DNA from: Actimicrobium sp047621345
GTDB lineage: Bacteria > Pseudomonadota > Gammaproteobacteria > Burkholderiales > Burkholderiaceae_D
NCBI GenBank assembly: GCA_047621345.1
Contig: JBLHLW010000011.1
Coordinates: 1 to 64,000 of the forward strand
Direction: 5' to 3'
DNA: 64,000 nt
The notes beneath the pieces are model-generated. The model was not told the DNA's origin. It worked only from the letters and a program-made list of their open reading frames with translations, and ran no database searches. Both the position numbers and the translations under genes were made by a program. The number at the start of each line of letters is the position of its first letter. The first letter of the stretch is position 1. Shown here piece by piece: positions 16,974-26,113 of the stretch.

Positions 16974-19900
16974 CGCGGATGGCCTCTTTCAATCGGGTGG
17001 CAAAGTCGTTCAGGCGGAAGCGCCTGAGCAGTTCGCGTAACTCGGTGGTGAAGGCGAGCTGAGACGGCGTGCGCTGTTCCAGTTCGGTGAGTTTGGCGAG
17101 TATGCCTTTCACATAGCCGATCGAACCGAGTTCGAGCAGCGCGGTCAGGTCGTCGACGGATGGCTGCGTGGCCGGACCACTGGTCAACGCAGGGGCGGTG
17201 GCCGGCGGTGGTGCGGCGATCCATTCCAGCCTCAGATGAATCTTGATTTTGGCGAGCAATTCCAGCAGTGACACGGGCTTGACCACGAAGCCATCGTGGC
17301 ACGGAAATCCGGCGCGCCCCGCCGCCAGATCGAAGGCATTGGCCGAGACGATCAGGATCGGCAGCGTGGTCGTGCCGGGCAGGTTCAGGTCGCGGATGGC
17401 GCGGCTGACAGCCCAGCCATCCATCACCGGCATCGCGATATCGAGCAGCACCAGGTCGGGCACCTCGGCACGGATGCTGGCCAGGCAGGCCGCACCGCTG
17501 TCGGCTTCGGTGATGTCGAAACCCATCGGCGAGAGCATCTGCGCGAGCATCGTACGTTGACTGGACTGATCATCGACGATCAGGATACGGCGACGCGGGC
17601 CAACGTACCCTGATAGCGGATCCTCCAGCGTGAGCGTCGGACGGGGCGCATGAATGGTCGGCAAGTAGAGCTTGAGCAAGAAGCAACTGCCGCTGCCGGG
17701 CGTGCTGGTGACAGTGAGTTCGCCGCCCATGATGTGGGTCAGCATGCTGCTGATCGTCAGGCCAAGACCGGTGCCGGCAGCAGCGCGCAAGTCGGCACTG
17801 ACGGTGCGCTCGAACGGATGGAAGATGCGTTCGGCTTCCACGGTGGTCATGCCGATACCGGTGTCTTCGATCGAGAAGTGTGCCATTTCGCGCACGTAGT
17901 TCAGGCGCAGCATGACCGCGCCGGTGTCAGTGAACTTGACGGCATTGCCGAGTAAATTGATCAGAATCTGACGCACCCGTTTGTGGTCGGCCCGCACGAC
18001 GGCAGGCATGCCGCTGTGGCAGAGAAACTCAAACGCCAGACCTTTTTCGGCGGCCAGCGGTGCGAACATCTGGACGATCTGTTCGAGAAAAGCCGGCAGT
18101 GCCAGCTCGTCGGATTCGAGCCGCATCTTGCCGGCTTCGATTTTGGCGATGTCGAGCAAGCCGTCAATGAGGCTGAGCAAATGGTTTCCACTGCGATGGA
18201 TCACGTTGATCGCGTCCTTGCGGTGCGGTGGCATGGCCGGATCGAACTGCAGGATTTGTGCGTAACCGAGAATGCTGTTGAGCGGTGTGCGCAGTTCATG
18301 GCTCATGCCGGTGATGAAGCGGGTCTTGGCGAGATTGGCTGATTCGGCGGCTTCTTTGGCGCGTTGCAGTTCGGCGTCGGTTTTTTCATGCGCGGCGATT
18401 TCCTGCAACAGCAATTGGGTCTGACGTTCCGATTCTTCTAGCGCGATGCGACGGCTGTCTGCGGTCAGCACCAGCCACCAGACGCCGACGCCGGTCAACA
18501 GCAGCAGGCTGCAGAACAGCTTGAGGAAAACGCCGTAGAGCTGATCCTTTCCGGCCACCGACGACAGCGTGGTCAGTTCCTGCGCGTACAGCAGCCACAG
18601 CAGCAGCGCCAGTCCGCTGCCAAACAAGCCGAGGATGAGCAGATAGCGACTCAGGCGCGTTTGCAGACGGCTGGCCAGTCTGGTCGGTAACACCGCCATC
18701 AATTGGTCGGGCAAGCGGGCCTCGACTTTGCAGCGATCATTGCAGCGCACGTCGAGCGTGCAGCACAGCGAGCAGATGGCGCCCTGATAGGCCGGGCAGT
18801 GCGCCATGTCTTCGGTTTCGAAGGTGTTTTCGCAGACCACACAGCGGCGCGTGACTAGCCCGTCACGCGGCAGCGTATCAACGCGTGCCAGGTAGTAGCG
18901 TCCGCGGGTGGCAATCGCGATCAGTGGCGCCAGTAGCAGCGCGCTGCCCAGTGCGATGAACGGTGCTAGCGCCTGCGCCAGCGCGCCGAAAAATCCCGCC
19001 AGCGCCAGCGCCGACAGCAGTGTCGCTCCCAGCATCGCCCCCACGCCGACGGGATTGATGTCGTAGAGGTGAGCGCGTTTGAATTCGATATGTGGTGGAC
19101 TGAGACCGAGGGGTTTGTTGATCACCAGGTCGGCCACCACTGCACCGATCCACGAGATCGGCACCAGCGAGTACATTCCCAGCACGTGCTCAAGCGCCTT
19201 GAATACGCCTAACTCCATCAGCAAAATTGCGATGAGCACATTGAACACCAGCCAGACCACCCGTCCCGGATGGCTGTGTGTCAGTCGCGCAAAAAAATTC
19301 GACCAGGCCAGTGAACCGGCATAAGCGTTCGTCACGTTGATCTTGACTTGCGAGACGACGACGAACAGCGTCACTGCCGCCAGCACCCAGGCCGGATTGG
19401 AGAACACGTAGCCGAATGCCACCAGATACATCTGCGTGGGTTCGATGGCCAGATCCATCGGCACCAGATGCTGGATCGCGAGATAGGCCAGCAGTGCGCC
19501 ACCGAGCATTTTGGCCGCACCAAGTACGATCCAGCCGGGTCCGGCCAGCAGCAGGGCCGACCACCAGCGCACGCGGTTGGCGGGGGTTTTTTCAGGCAGG
19601 AAGCGCAGAAAATCGACCTGCTCGCCGATCTGCGCAATTAAGGCAAAAGCAACGGCCGTGGCGGCGCCGAACAGCAGCACATTGAACGAGCCGCCGTCTT
19701 CGGCCCGGCCGGAGAAGCTGATCAGGTCGGTCACGACGGTGGGTTCCTTGTAGAGCACGCACACATAGGGCAGCACCAGTAGCACGATCCAGATCGGCTG
19801 GGTCCATAGTTGCAACCGGCTAATCCAGGTGATGCCCCATGCCACCATCGGAATGATGACAAGCGAGCAGGCGATGTAACCGAGCGCCAGTGGCAAGCCG

Positions 19901-20376
19901 AAATAGAGCTGTACGGCCTGCGCCATGATCGACGCTTCGAGCGCGAAAAAGATGAAGGTGAAGGAGGCGTAGATCAGCGACGTGATGGTCGAGCCGATGT
20001 AGCCGAAGCCGGCGCCGCGCGTGAGCAAGTCCATGTCGACGCCGTATTTGGCCGCGTAATAACTGATCGGCAGTCCGGTCAGAAAGATCAGTGCCGATAC
20101 GCACACGATGGCCCAGAACGCATTCGAGAACCCATAGCTCAGCGTGATCGCACCGCCGATGGCCTCCAGCGCCAGGAACGACACGGCACCCATCGCGGTA
20201 TTGGCCAGACTGAATTCGGACCATTTGCGAAACGCGCGCGGCGTGAAGCGTAACGCGTAGTCTTCCAGCGTTTCGTTGGCGACGAGGGTGTTGTAGTCGC
20301 GGCGAATCTTGATGATGCGTTGGGGGGCTGCCGTTGGCACGGGATTCTCGGGGGGCAAAGGCAATGACGGTAGCAA
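16954..20376 (-). CDS. NCS1 permease fused to hybrid histidine kinase
   Basis: A 1,140-residue sensor fusing a whole transporter to a kinase. Residues about 30-500 are a cytosine/purine/allantoin-type (NCS1) permease with about 12 helices. Residues 512-549 hold eight cysteines (CVVC, C527, C535, CC538-539, C545, C549). Two more helices follow (about 577-597 and 617-638), a coiled linker, a HisKA domain with His693 in SHELRTPLN, an ATPase domain (NAVKFTDTG, DTGIGM, GTGLGL) and a receiver with Asp979 in LLDIAMP. The last 70 residues are helical and unassigned. The start is TTG at 20376 with no clear ribosome site; GTG 20340 is an alternative. Sensing of a transported nitrogen compound is inferred from the neighbouring amide genes. 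Confidence 0.9.
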   Translation of the reverse strand: MLPSLPLPPENPVPTAAPQRIIKIRRDYNTLVANETLEDYALRFTPRAFRKWSEFSLANTAMGAVSFLALEAIGGAITLSYGFSNAFWAIVCVSALIFLTGLPISYYAAKYGVDMDLLTRGAGFGYIGSTITSLIYASFTFIFFALEASIMAQAVQLYFGLPLALGYIACSLVIIPMVAWGITWISRLQLWTQPIWIVLLVLPYVCVLYKEPTVVTDLISFSGRAEDGGSFNVLLFGAATAVAFALIAQIGEQVDFLRFLPEKTPANRVRWWSALLLAGPGWIVLGAAKMLGGALLAYLAIQHLVPMDLAIEPTQMYLVAFGYVFSNPAWVLAAVTLFVVVSQVKINVTNAYAGSLAWSNFFARLTHSHPGRVVWLVFNVLIAILLMELGVFKALEHVLGMYSLVPISWIGAVVADLVINKPLGLSPPHIEFKRAHLYDINPVGVGAMLGATLLSALALAGFFGALAQALAPFIALGSALLLAPLIAIATRGRYYLARVDTLPRDGLVTRRCVVCENTFETEDMAHCPAYQGAICSLCCTLDVRCNDRCKVEARLPDQLMAVLPTRLASRLQTRLSRYLLILGLFGSGLALLLWLLYAQELTTLSSVAGKDQLYGVFLKLFCSLLLLTGVGVWWLVLTADSRRIALEESERQTQLLLQEIAAHEKTDAELQRAKEAAESANLAKTRFITGMSHELRTPLNSILGYAQILQFDPAMPPHRKDAINVIHRSGNHLLSLIDGLLDIAKIEAGKMRLESDELALPAFLEQIVQMFAPLAAEKGLAFEFLCHSGMPAVVRADHKRVRQILINLLGNAVKFTDTGAVMLRLNYVREMAHFSIEDTGIGMTTVEAERIFHPFERTVSADLRAAAGTGLGLTISSMLTHIMGGELTVTSTPGSGSCFLLKLYLPTIHAPRPTLTLEDPLSGYVGPRRRILIVDDQSSQRTMLAQMLSPMGFDITEADSGAACLASIRAEVPDLVLLDIAMPVMDGWAVSRAIRDLNLPGTTTLPILIVSANAFDLAAGRAGFPCHDGFVVKPVSLLELLAKIKIHLRLEWIAAPPPATAPALTSGPATQPSVDDLTALLELGSIGYVKGILAKLTELEQRTPSQLAFTTELRELLRRFRLNDFATRLKEAIRDAPPAP

Positions 20377-20695
20377 GTTTTAAACCATGCGAGGCCACCT
20401 TGCTGCGCATGTTTTCGTGCGCGATTCGGATGGTGGCGCACTGAGATGGGTGCGTTCTGCAATGGCGTGGTGCGGGTCGCTTGCGTGTGGTCAGCGCAGG
20501 GTCGGCTCATGCGCAGTCGGTCGCACACGGCGCTTACGTCAAACGACGTATTGCTGCACTGCGGCGCAGCTCCTAATCTACGGCTCAAGGCAAATAGCTT
20601 TCCAGAACGGCAATACCAGAACGTGGTGCTGCTGCTCGAAAAATCCCGTTTGTCAGCGAATTTTCCGTTACATCACCATCTGAAAGGAGCACTGC
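20377..20695. promoter_or_regulatory. Divergent control region, sensor kinase and urtA
   Basis: A 319-bp gap between the leftward kinase gene and the rightward transporter operon. It must hold both promoters and probably the regulator's binding sites. A strong ribosome site (AAAGGAG, 20683-20689) precedes urtA. I looked for a sigma-54 element (TGGCAC-N5-TTGC), which would suit nitrogen control, and found no match with correct spacing. No convincing sigma-70 promoter was identified. Confidence 0.5.
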
Positions 20696-21949
20696 ATGTC
20701 AACTCGTTCCCCTGCCGACATCAAGTCCGCCCAGCGCCGCAAGGTTCTCATGGGTCTTGCCGTTGCCTCCACGCTGGCATTCCCGGTGATGGGTTTTGCC
20801 CAGTCCCCGGCGACGGCAAAAATCAACACCACCAAGCTTGCTGTTACCGATACCGAAGTCACTGTGGGTCAGTTGCACTCGGCAACCGGCACGATGGCCA
20901 TCAGCGAAACCGGTTCGATCCAGGCCGAGCGCCTGGCGATCGACCAGATCAATGCGATGGGCGGCATCCTCGGTCGCAAGATCAAGATCATTCAGGAAGA
21001 CGGCGCCAGCGACTGGCCGACCTTCGCTGAAAAAGCCAAAAAACTGCTGGTCAGCGACCGCGTCGCTACTGTCTTCGGTTGCTGGACATCAGCCTCCCGC
21101 AAAGCAGTCTTGCCGGTCTTCGAAAAAGAAAACGGCCTGCTGTACTACCCGACTTTCTATGAAGGTCTGGAGCAATCCAAGAACGTGTTCTACACCGGCC
21201 AGGAAGCGACTCAGCAAGTGCTGGCAGGTCTCGACTGGATCGCCAAGGAAAAGAAAGCCAAGACCTTTTTCCTGGTCGGCTCCGACTACATCTGGCCACG
21301 CACGTCCAATAAAATTGCACGCAAACATATCGAGAATGTGCTTAAGGGCTCGGTCGTCGGCGAAGAGTACTACCCGCTGGGCAACACCCAGTTCGGTTCG
21401 CTGATCAACAAGATCAAGCTGAAAAAACCGGACGTGATTTTCGCGGACGTCGTCGGTGGTAGCAACGTCGCGTTCTACAAGCAATTGAAAGCCGCCGGCG
21501 TCACCGCCAAGACGCAAACTCTGCTGACCATCTCGGTCACGGAAGATGAAATGCTCGGTATCGGTGGTGAAAACGTCGAAGGCTTCTACGCCTCGATGAA
21601 GTACTTCCAGAGCCTCGAGAACCCGAACAACAAGAAATTTGTTGCGGACTTCAAGGCCAAGTACGGTGCCAATGCCGTGATGGGTGACGTGACGCAGGCG
21701 GCCTATCTCGGACCATGGTTGTGGAAAGCGGCCGTCGAGAAAGCGGGCAGCTTCGATGTCGACAAGGTCATCGCCGCCTCCGCCGGACTGGAGCTGAAGA
21801 ATGCGCCAGAAGGTTACGTCAAAGTGCATGAAAACCATCACCTGTGGAGCAAGACCCGTATCGGCCAGGCACAGAAAGACGGCCAGTTCAAGGTGGTCTA
21901 CGAGTCGGAGTTGATCGAGCCGAACCCGTTCCCTAAGGGCTATCAGTAA
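20696..21949 (+). CDS. urtA: Urea/short-chain amide ABC transporter binding protein
   Basis: A periplasmic ligand-binding protein of the branched-chain amino acid/UrtA-FmdD-AmiC class, 417 residues. The N-terminus has a twin-arginine-like signal (QRRKVLMG, then a hydrophobic stretch, cut near FAQ), suggesting Tat export. The VGQLHSATGTMAISE opening and WTSASRKAVLPVFE segment are characteristic of UrtA/FmdD relatives. The product binds the amide or urea and delivers it to UrtBC. It is the first gene of the transporter operon, with a strong ribosome site. Its separation from urtB by a 400-bp repeat array is unusual. Amide rather than urea is favoured because amidases, not urease, follow. Confidence 0.92.
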   Translation: MSTRSPADIKSAQRRKVLMGLAVASTLAFPVMGFAQSPATAKINTTKLAVTDTEVTVGQLHSATGTMAISETGSIQAERLAIDQINAMGGILGRKIKIIQEDGASDWPTFAEKAKKLLVSDRVATVFGCWTSASRKAVLPVFEKENGLLYYPTFYEGLEQSKNVFYTGQEATQQVLAGLDWIAKEKKAKTFFLVGSDYIWPRTSNKIARKHIENVLKGSVVGEEYYPLGNTQFGSLINKIKLKKPDVIFADVVGGSNVAFYKQLKAAGVTAKTQTLLTISVTEDEMLGIGGENVEGFYASMKYFQSLENPNNKKFVADFKAKYGANAVMGDVTQAAYLGPWLWKAAVEKAGSFDVDKVIAASAGLELKNAPEGYVKVHENHHLWSKTRIGQAQKDGQFKVVYESELIEPNPFPKGYQ

Positions 21950-21956
21950 TACACCC

Positions 21957-22303
21957 GGAGGGTGGGCACGGGTTCATCGTGCCCACGTGAATGCACCATC
22001 GCACGTCGGAATTGACCGGCACCATCGATGCGCGCGCGTGGGCACAAAATACCGTGCCCACCCTACGGAGACCGTACATCGTAGGGTGGGCACAGGGTTA
22101 CCGTGCCCACGCGAATGCACCACCGCACGTCGGAATTGACCGGCACCATCGGTGCGCGCGCGTGGGCACGAAATGCCGTGCCCACCCTACGGAGACCGCA
22201 CATCGTAGGGTGGGTACAGGGTTACCGTGCCCACGCGAATGCACCACCGCACGTCGAAATTGACCGGCGCCATTGGTGCGCGCGCGTGGGCCCACTCTAC
22301 GAC
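21957..22303. repeat. Three-unit tandem array of family 1 REPIN-like elements
   Basis: Three direct copies begin at 21957, 22081 and 22205, giving an exact 124-bp period. Each opens with a GTAGGGTGGGCAC-like arm, has hairpins GTGGGCAC/GTGCCCAC in both halves and a shared core (GCACGTCGGAATTGACCGGC). The third is truncated on the right. Near identity between units implies recent duplication. The array fills the space between urtA and urtB, where its RNA hairpins could stabilise the urtA message or lower urtBCDE expression. Confidence 0.85.
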
Positions 22304-22352
22304 GGCCATACCGCATCACCTAATTTCAACCGCAGCATCAAAGGGAGTCACC

Positions 22353-23270
22353 ATGGAGTGGTTATCTGAATTCGGCGCCATCTTCGCGATGCAGGGTTTT
22401 AATGGCCTGTCGGTCTTCTGCGTATTGCTGCTCATGGCGCTCGGACTGGCCATCATCTTCGGACAGATGGGCGTGATCAATATGGCGCATGGCGAGTTCC
22501 TCACCATCGGCGCCTACATGACGTATTTTTTGTCGACACTGACGACCAAATACGCACCGTCTTTCCAGCCCTACTATTTTTTCCTGGCAGTTGTGCTGTC
22601 ATTCATGGCGGCGTACGGCGTCGGTTATCTGACCGAGCGACTGATGATTTGCCGTCTGTACAAGCGCCCGCTTGATACCTTGCTGGCCACCTGGGGTCTG
22701 AGTTTGCTGATGCAGCAAAGCTTTCGCTCGATCTTTGGTGCAAAAGAAGTGAGTGCTACTTTGCCAAACTGGTTGATGGGGTCGTTCAAGCCGACCGAGA
22801 ACATCGATATCCCGATTAACGGCGTATTCATCATGTGCCTGACGGTCATCATGACCGGTGGCATTTTCTTATTGCTGTTTCGTTCGCGCTGGGGCTTGCA
22901 GGTCCGTGCCACGACGCAAAATCGACTGATGAGCGGCGCCGTAGGCATCAATACCCGCAAGGTCGACCGCACTACCTTCGCCCTCGGTTGTGGTGTCGCC
23001 GGTGTGGCAGGGTCCGCCTTTACGACAATCGCGTCGACCGGTCCTACCAGCGGTTCGCTCTACATCGTTGACACCTTTCTGGTGGTGGTGTTTGGCGGAG
23101 CGCAAAGTCTGATCGGCACGATTGCTTCAGCTTTCTCGATCGCGCAGACCCAGTCGACCGCGGAGTTTTTCCTGTCTGGATCGATGGCCAAGGTGCTCAC
23201 GCTATCGGCGGTGATCGTGATCCTGATGCTGCGTCCGCAAGGCCTGTTCTCTTCTAAAGTCCGTAAGTAG
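22353..23270 (+). CDS. urtB: ABC transporter permease UrtB/LivH type
   Basis: An inner-membrane permease of 305 residues with about eight helices; it forms the channel with UrtC. The motif GLAIIFGQMGVINMAHGEFLTIGAY near residue 30 and the C-terminal FVVVFGGAQSLIGT-type region (here LVVVFGGAQSLIGT) are typical of the LivH/UrtB family. An open frame runs upstream into the repeat array, but the ATG at 22353 is preceded by AAGGGAG and gives the family N-terminus. The gap to urtC is 23 bp. Confidence 0.93.
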   Translation: MEWLSEFGAIFAMQGFNGLSVFCVLLLMALGLAIIFGQMGVINMAHGEFLTIGAYMTYFLSTLTTKYAPSFQPYYFFLAVVLSFMAAYGVGYLTERLMICRLYKRPLDTLLATWGLSLLMQQSFRSIFGAKEVSATLPNWLMGSFKPTENIDIPINGVFIMCLTVIMTGGIFLLLFRSRWGLQVRATTQNRLMSGAVGINTRKVDRTTFALGCGVAGVAGSAFTTIASTGPTSGSLYIVDTFLVVVFGGAQSLIGTIASAFSIAQTQSTAEFFLSGSMAKVLTLSAVIVILMLRPQGLFSSKVRK

Positions 23271-23293
23271 TTTATTCATATCAAGGACCGACC

Positions 23294-24448
23294 ATGAACA
23301 CACTGTACGAAAAATTACTGGGGGGGCGGCAGGGCGCCATCGGCCTGCTGGTGCTGGGCGCGCTGCTAATCGTGGTGTTCCCGCTGCTGCTTGATAGCTT
23401 CCGCCTTGGACTGGTCGGCAAGTACTTGTCGTACGCCTTTGTCGCTGTTGGCCTGGTGCTGTGCTGGGGGTATGGCGGCATCCTGAGTCTGGGTCAGGGT
23501 GTGTTCTTTGGCGTCGGCGGCTATTGCATGGCGATGTTTCTCAAGCTCGAATCGTCTGATCCGATCAGCACCAAAATTCAGTCGACCCCCGGTATCCCGG
23601 ACTTCATGGACTGGAACCAGATCACCGAATTGCCGGCAATGTGGCAACCGTTTCACAGCCTCCCTCTGACGCTCCTGCTGGTCATTGCCGTGCCAACACT
23701 GATCGCCTTCATCCTTGGCGTGGCGATGTTCAAGCGCCGTGTCGGTGACGTCTATTTTTCGATCGTCACACAAGCTGTAGCGGCCATCCTCGCGATCCTG
23801 ATCGTCGGCCAGCAAGGACTGACCGGTGGCGTCAATGGCATCACCGACCTACGCACCATGCTGGGCTGGGATATCCGTAGTGATTCGGCCAAGCTGATTT
23901 TGTACTTCGTCACGGTAGGGCTGCTGTTTGGCTGCGTGCTGTTCGGTCGTTATATTTTGACTTCCAAACTAGGCCGGTTGCTAATGGCGATGCGTGACAA
24001 GGAAGAACGGGTGCGTTTCTCTGGATATGACGTGGCCAGTTTCAAGATTTTCGTGTTCTGTGTGGCCGCCGCTTTCTCTGCCATTGGCGGCGCGATGTTC
24101 ACGTTGCAGGTGGGTTTCATGTCGCCCTCGTTTGTCGGTATCGTGCCATCGATCGAGATGGTGATTTACGCTGCCGTCGGTGGTCGCATGTCGCTGCTCG
24201 GCGCGATTTACGGCACGTTGCTGGTGAACTTCGGCAAGACGTATTTTTCCGAGACGCTGCCTGAACTGTGGTTGTTCCTGATGGGTGGCTTGTTCATCAC
24301 CGTCGTGATGTATTTCCCGAACGGGATCGCCGGATTGTACGAGTCGCATGGCCGTCCATGGCTGGAGAAATTGCTGCCGAAAGCGTTGGTCAAGGCAGAT
24401 CCGAAAGCCAGTACTCAACCTGCCGCTGAACTGGAGACCGTCCAATGA
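23294..24448 (+). CDS. urtC: ABC transporter permease UrtC/LivM type
   Basis: The second inner-membrane permease, 384 residues with about ten helices. The family core is recognisable in VLCWGYGGILSLGQGVFFGVGGYCMAMFL (split here by position around residues 55-83) and MAMRDKEERVRFSGYDV, the cytoplasmic loop that contacts the ATPases. The C-terminal tail of about 35 residues is Lys/Ala-rich. Its end overlaps urtD by four bases (ATGA), so the two are translationally coupled. Confidence 0.93.
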   Translation: MNTLYEKLLGGRQGAIGLLVLGALLIVVFPLLLDSFRLGLVGKYLSYAFVAVGLVLCWGYGGILSLGQGVFFGVGGYCMAMFLKLESSDPISTKIQSTPGIPDFMDWNQITELPAMWQPFHSLPLTLLLVIAVPTLIAFILGVAMFKRRVGDVYFSIVTQAVAAILAILIVGQQGLTGGVNGITDLRTMLGWDIRSDSAKLILYFVTVGLLFGCVLFGRYILTSKLGRLLMAMRDKEERVRFSGYDVASFKIFVFCVAAAFSAIGGAMFTLQVGFMSPSFVGIVPSIEMVIYAAVGGRMSLLGAIYGTLLVNFGKTYFSETLPELWLFLMGGLFITVVMYFPNGIAGLYESHGRPWLEKLLPKALVKADPKASTQPAAELETVQ

Positions 24449-25212
24449 GTACCGCACCGATTGGCGTCAAGAATACCCACCGGCCCGTGCTGGCGGTCGA
24501 AGGCCTGACTGTGTCGTTCGATGGTTTCAAGGCCGTCGATAACCTCAATCTGTACGTCAACCGCAATGAAGTCCATGTCGTGATCGGCCCGAACGGGGCC
24601 GGCAAGACGACGGTGCTCGATCTGATCTGCGGCAAGACCCAGGCTACGTCCGGCAGCATCCGTTTCAATGAGCGCGAACTGACCAAGATGGCCGAGTACG
24701 ACATCGTCCGTGCTGGCGTCGGCCGCAAGTTTCAGACGCCATCGATCTACGAAAATTTAAGCGTCTTCGATAACCTTGAAATGTCGTTTCCGAAAGGGCG
24801 GTCGGTCTTCGGCGCGCTGGTGTTCGAGCGCTCGGCGGATGTCATCGCCCGTGTCAATGAAGTCGCTGCGGATATTTTCTTGAGTGATCAATTGCATGAG
24901 CAGGCCGACCTGTTGTCGCACGGCCAGAAGCAATGGCTGGAGATCGGCATGTTGCTCATGCAAGAGCCGGAACTGTTGATGCTGGATGAGCCGGTCGCCG
25001 GCATGAGCGTCTCCGAGCGCACCAAGACCGCCGAGTTGCTGGGGCGCATCAGTCAGGGGCGTTCGGTACTGGTCATCGAGCACGACATGGAATTCGTCAA
25101 GAGCATCGCGCACCGGGTCACCGTGCTGCATCAGGGCAAAGTGCTGGCCGAGGGCAGTATGGAATCGGTGCAGGCCAATCCAAAAGTGATCGAAGTCTAT
25201 CTGGGTCACTGA
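24445..25212 (+). CDS. urtD: ABC transporter ATP-binding protein UrtD
   Basis: One of the two ATPases that drive the transporter, 255 residues. Walker A is GPNGAGKTT, the signature is LSHGQKQWLEIG and Walker B is LLMLDEPVAGM. The signature and Walker B variants are typical of UrtD rather than LivG. Operon position between urtC and urtE matches the canonical urtABCDE order. Confidence 0.95.
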   Translation: MSTAPIGVKNTHRPVLAVEGLTVSFDGFKAVDNLNLYVNRNEVHVVIGPNGAGKTTVLDLICGKTQATSGSIRFNERELTKMAEYDIVRAGVGRKFQTPSIYENLSVFDNLEMSFPKGRSVFGALVFERSADVIARVNEVAADIFLSDQLHEQADLLSHGQKQWLEIGMLLMQEPELLMLDEPVAGMSVSERTKTAELLGRISQGRSVLVIEHDMEFVKSIAHRVTVLHQGKVLAEGSMESVQANPKVIEVYLGH

Positions 25213-25229
25213 GACCGAAAGGAAACATC

Positions 25230-25919
25230 ATGCTCAGCATCACCAATCTCGTTTCCGGCTACGGCCAGAGCCAGGTCATTCACGACATCAACCTCAACGT
25301 CGAGAAAAATGAAATCGTCGCCATCATGGGACGCAACGGCATGGGCAAGACCACGCTGTTCAAGACGCTGATGGGTGTGCTGCCCAAGCGTAGCGGCAGC
25401 ATTCGCATCGGCGAAAAAGAAATCGGCGGGATGGAGAGCTATGAGCGCGTTGAAAGCGGCATCGCCTACGTACCGCAGGGCCGGATGATTTTTTCCAATA
25501 TGACCGTGCTGGAAAATATCCAGACGGGTCTGCCGGCCAAGGCGCGCGGCAAGGTACCCGAAGAGCTGTATGCGTTGTTTCCGGTGCTGTTCGACATGCG
25601 CAGTCGTAAGGGCGGCAACCTGTCGGGTGGCCAGCAACAGCAGTTAGCCATTGCCCGCGCACTGGCGACCAATCCAAAAGTGTTGCTGCTCGACGAGCCG
25701 ACCGAAGGCATCCAGCCCTCGATCATCAAGGACATCGCACGCAATCTGAAAGAGATCCGCACGATGCGTCAACTGACCATCATTGTTTCCGAGCAGGTAT
25801 TGAGCTTCACGCTCGACATCGCCGACCGTTTTCTGGTCATCGACAAGGGTCGCTTCGTCTACGAAGACACGCGTGCCAATGTCGATGCGCCGACCATTAG
25901 CAAGTATTTGTCGGTGTGA
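25230..25919 (+). CDS. urtE: ABC transporter ATP-binding protein UrtE
   Basis: The second ATPase, 229 residues, of the LivF/UrtE class. Walker A is GRNGMGKTT, the signature is LSGGQQQQLAIAR and Walker B is VLLLDEPTEGI. The characteristic YVPQGRMIFSNMTVLENI segment is present. It has a good ribosome site (AAAGGAA) 17 bp after urtD. It ends the transporter part of the locus and is followed by a family 2 repeat and then amiE. Confidence 0.95.
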   Translation: MLSITNLVSGYGQSQVIHDINLNVEKNEIVAIMGRNGMGKTTLFKTLMGVLPKRSGSIRIGEKEIGGMESYERVESGIAYVPQGRMIFSNMTVLENIQTGLPAKARGKVPEELYALFPVLFDMRSRKGGNLSGGQQQQLAIARALATNPKVLLLDEPTEGIQPSIIKDIARNLKEIRTMRQLTIIVSEQVLSFTLDIADRFLVIDKGRFVYEDTRANVDAPTISKYLSV

Positions 25920-25921
25920 GC

Positions 25922-26029
25922 GGTGCAATGCCCTTCGGTTATTGCACCCTACGGCATCACAAGGGTTTCGACGGTTACGGGCCTCGACGGTGCTACCCGT
26001 AGGGTGCAATAACCAACGGGCATTGCACC
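25922..26029. repeat. REPIN-like element, family 2, paired arms
   Basis: Two copies of a 31-bp hairpin sequence, 25922-25952 and 25999-26029, lie in opposite orientation around a 46-bp core. The outward arms are GGTGCAATG...ATTGCACCCTAC and the inverse. This is a separate sequence family from the GTAGGGTGGGCAC repeats but has the same paired-palindrome layout. It sits between urtE and amiE. Confidence 0.75.
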
Positions 26030-26113
26030 ACATGCCCCACCAACCCTCGCCAAGTCCATTATGGCAAGCGACGATAGCCATTGAGTTGTACGCAATTTAA
26101 TCAAGGAGTTCGA

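Noticed and set aside
20377..20695. Sigma-54 promoter before urtA
   Set aside because: A TGGTGC...TTGC was seen, but the spacing is seven bases where five are needed and the -24 element is poor.
21957..22303. CRISPR-like array
   Set aside because: Units are 124 bp with near-identical cores instead of short repeats with unique spacers, and no cas genes are near.
21991..22369. Open frames of 60-90 codons across the repeat array between urtA and urtB
   Set aside because: They arise from the palindromic repeats themselves (repeated Ala-Arg-Ala-Trp-Ala strings in each unit) and have no ribosome sites or family likeness.
20696..25919. Urea as the certain substrate of the transporter
   Set aside because: Gene order matches urtABCDE, but no urease or urea amidolyase gene is present and two amidases are; substrate left open.
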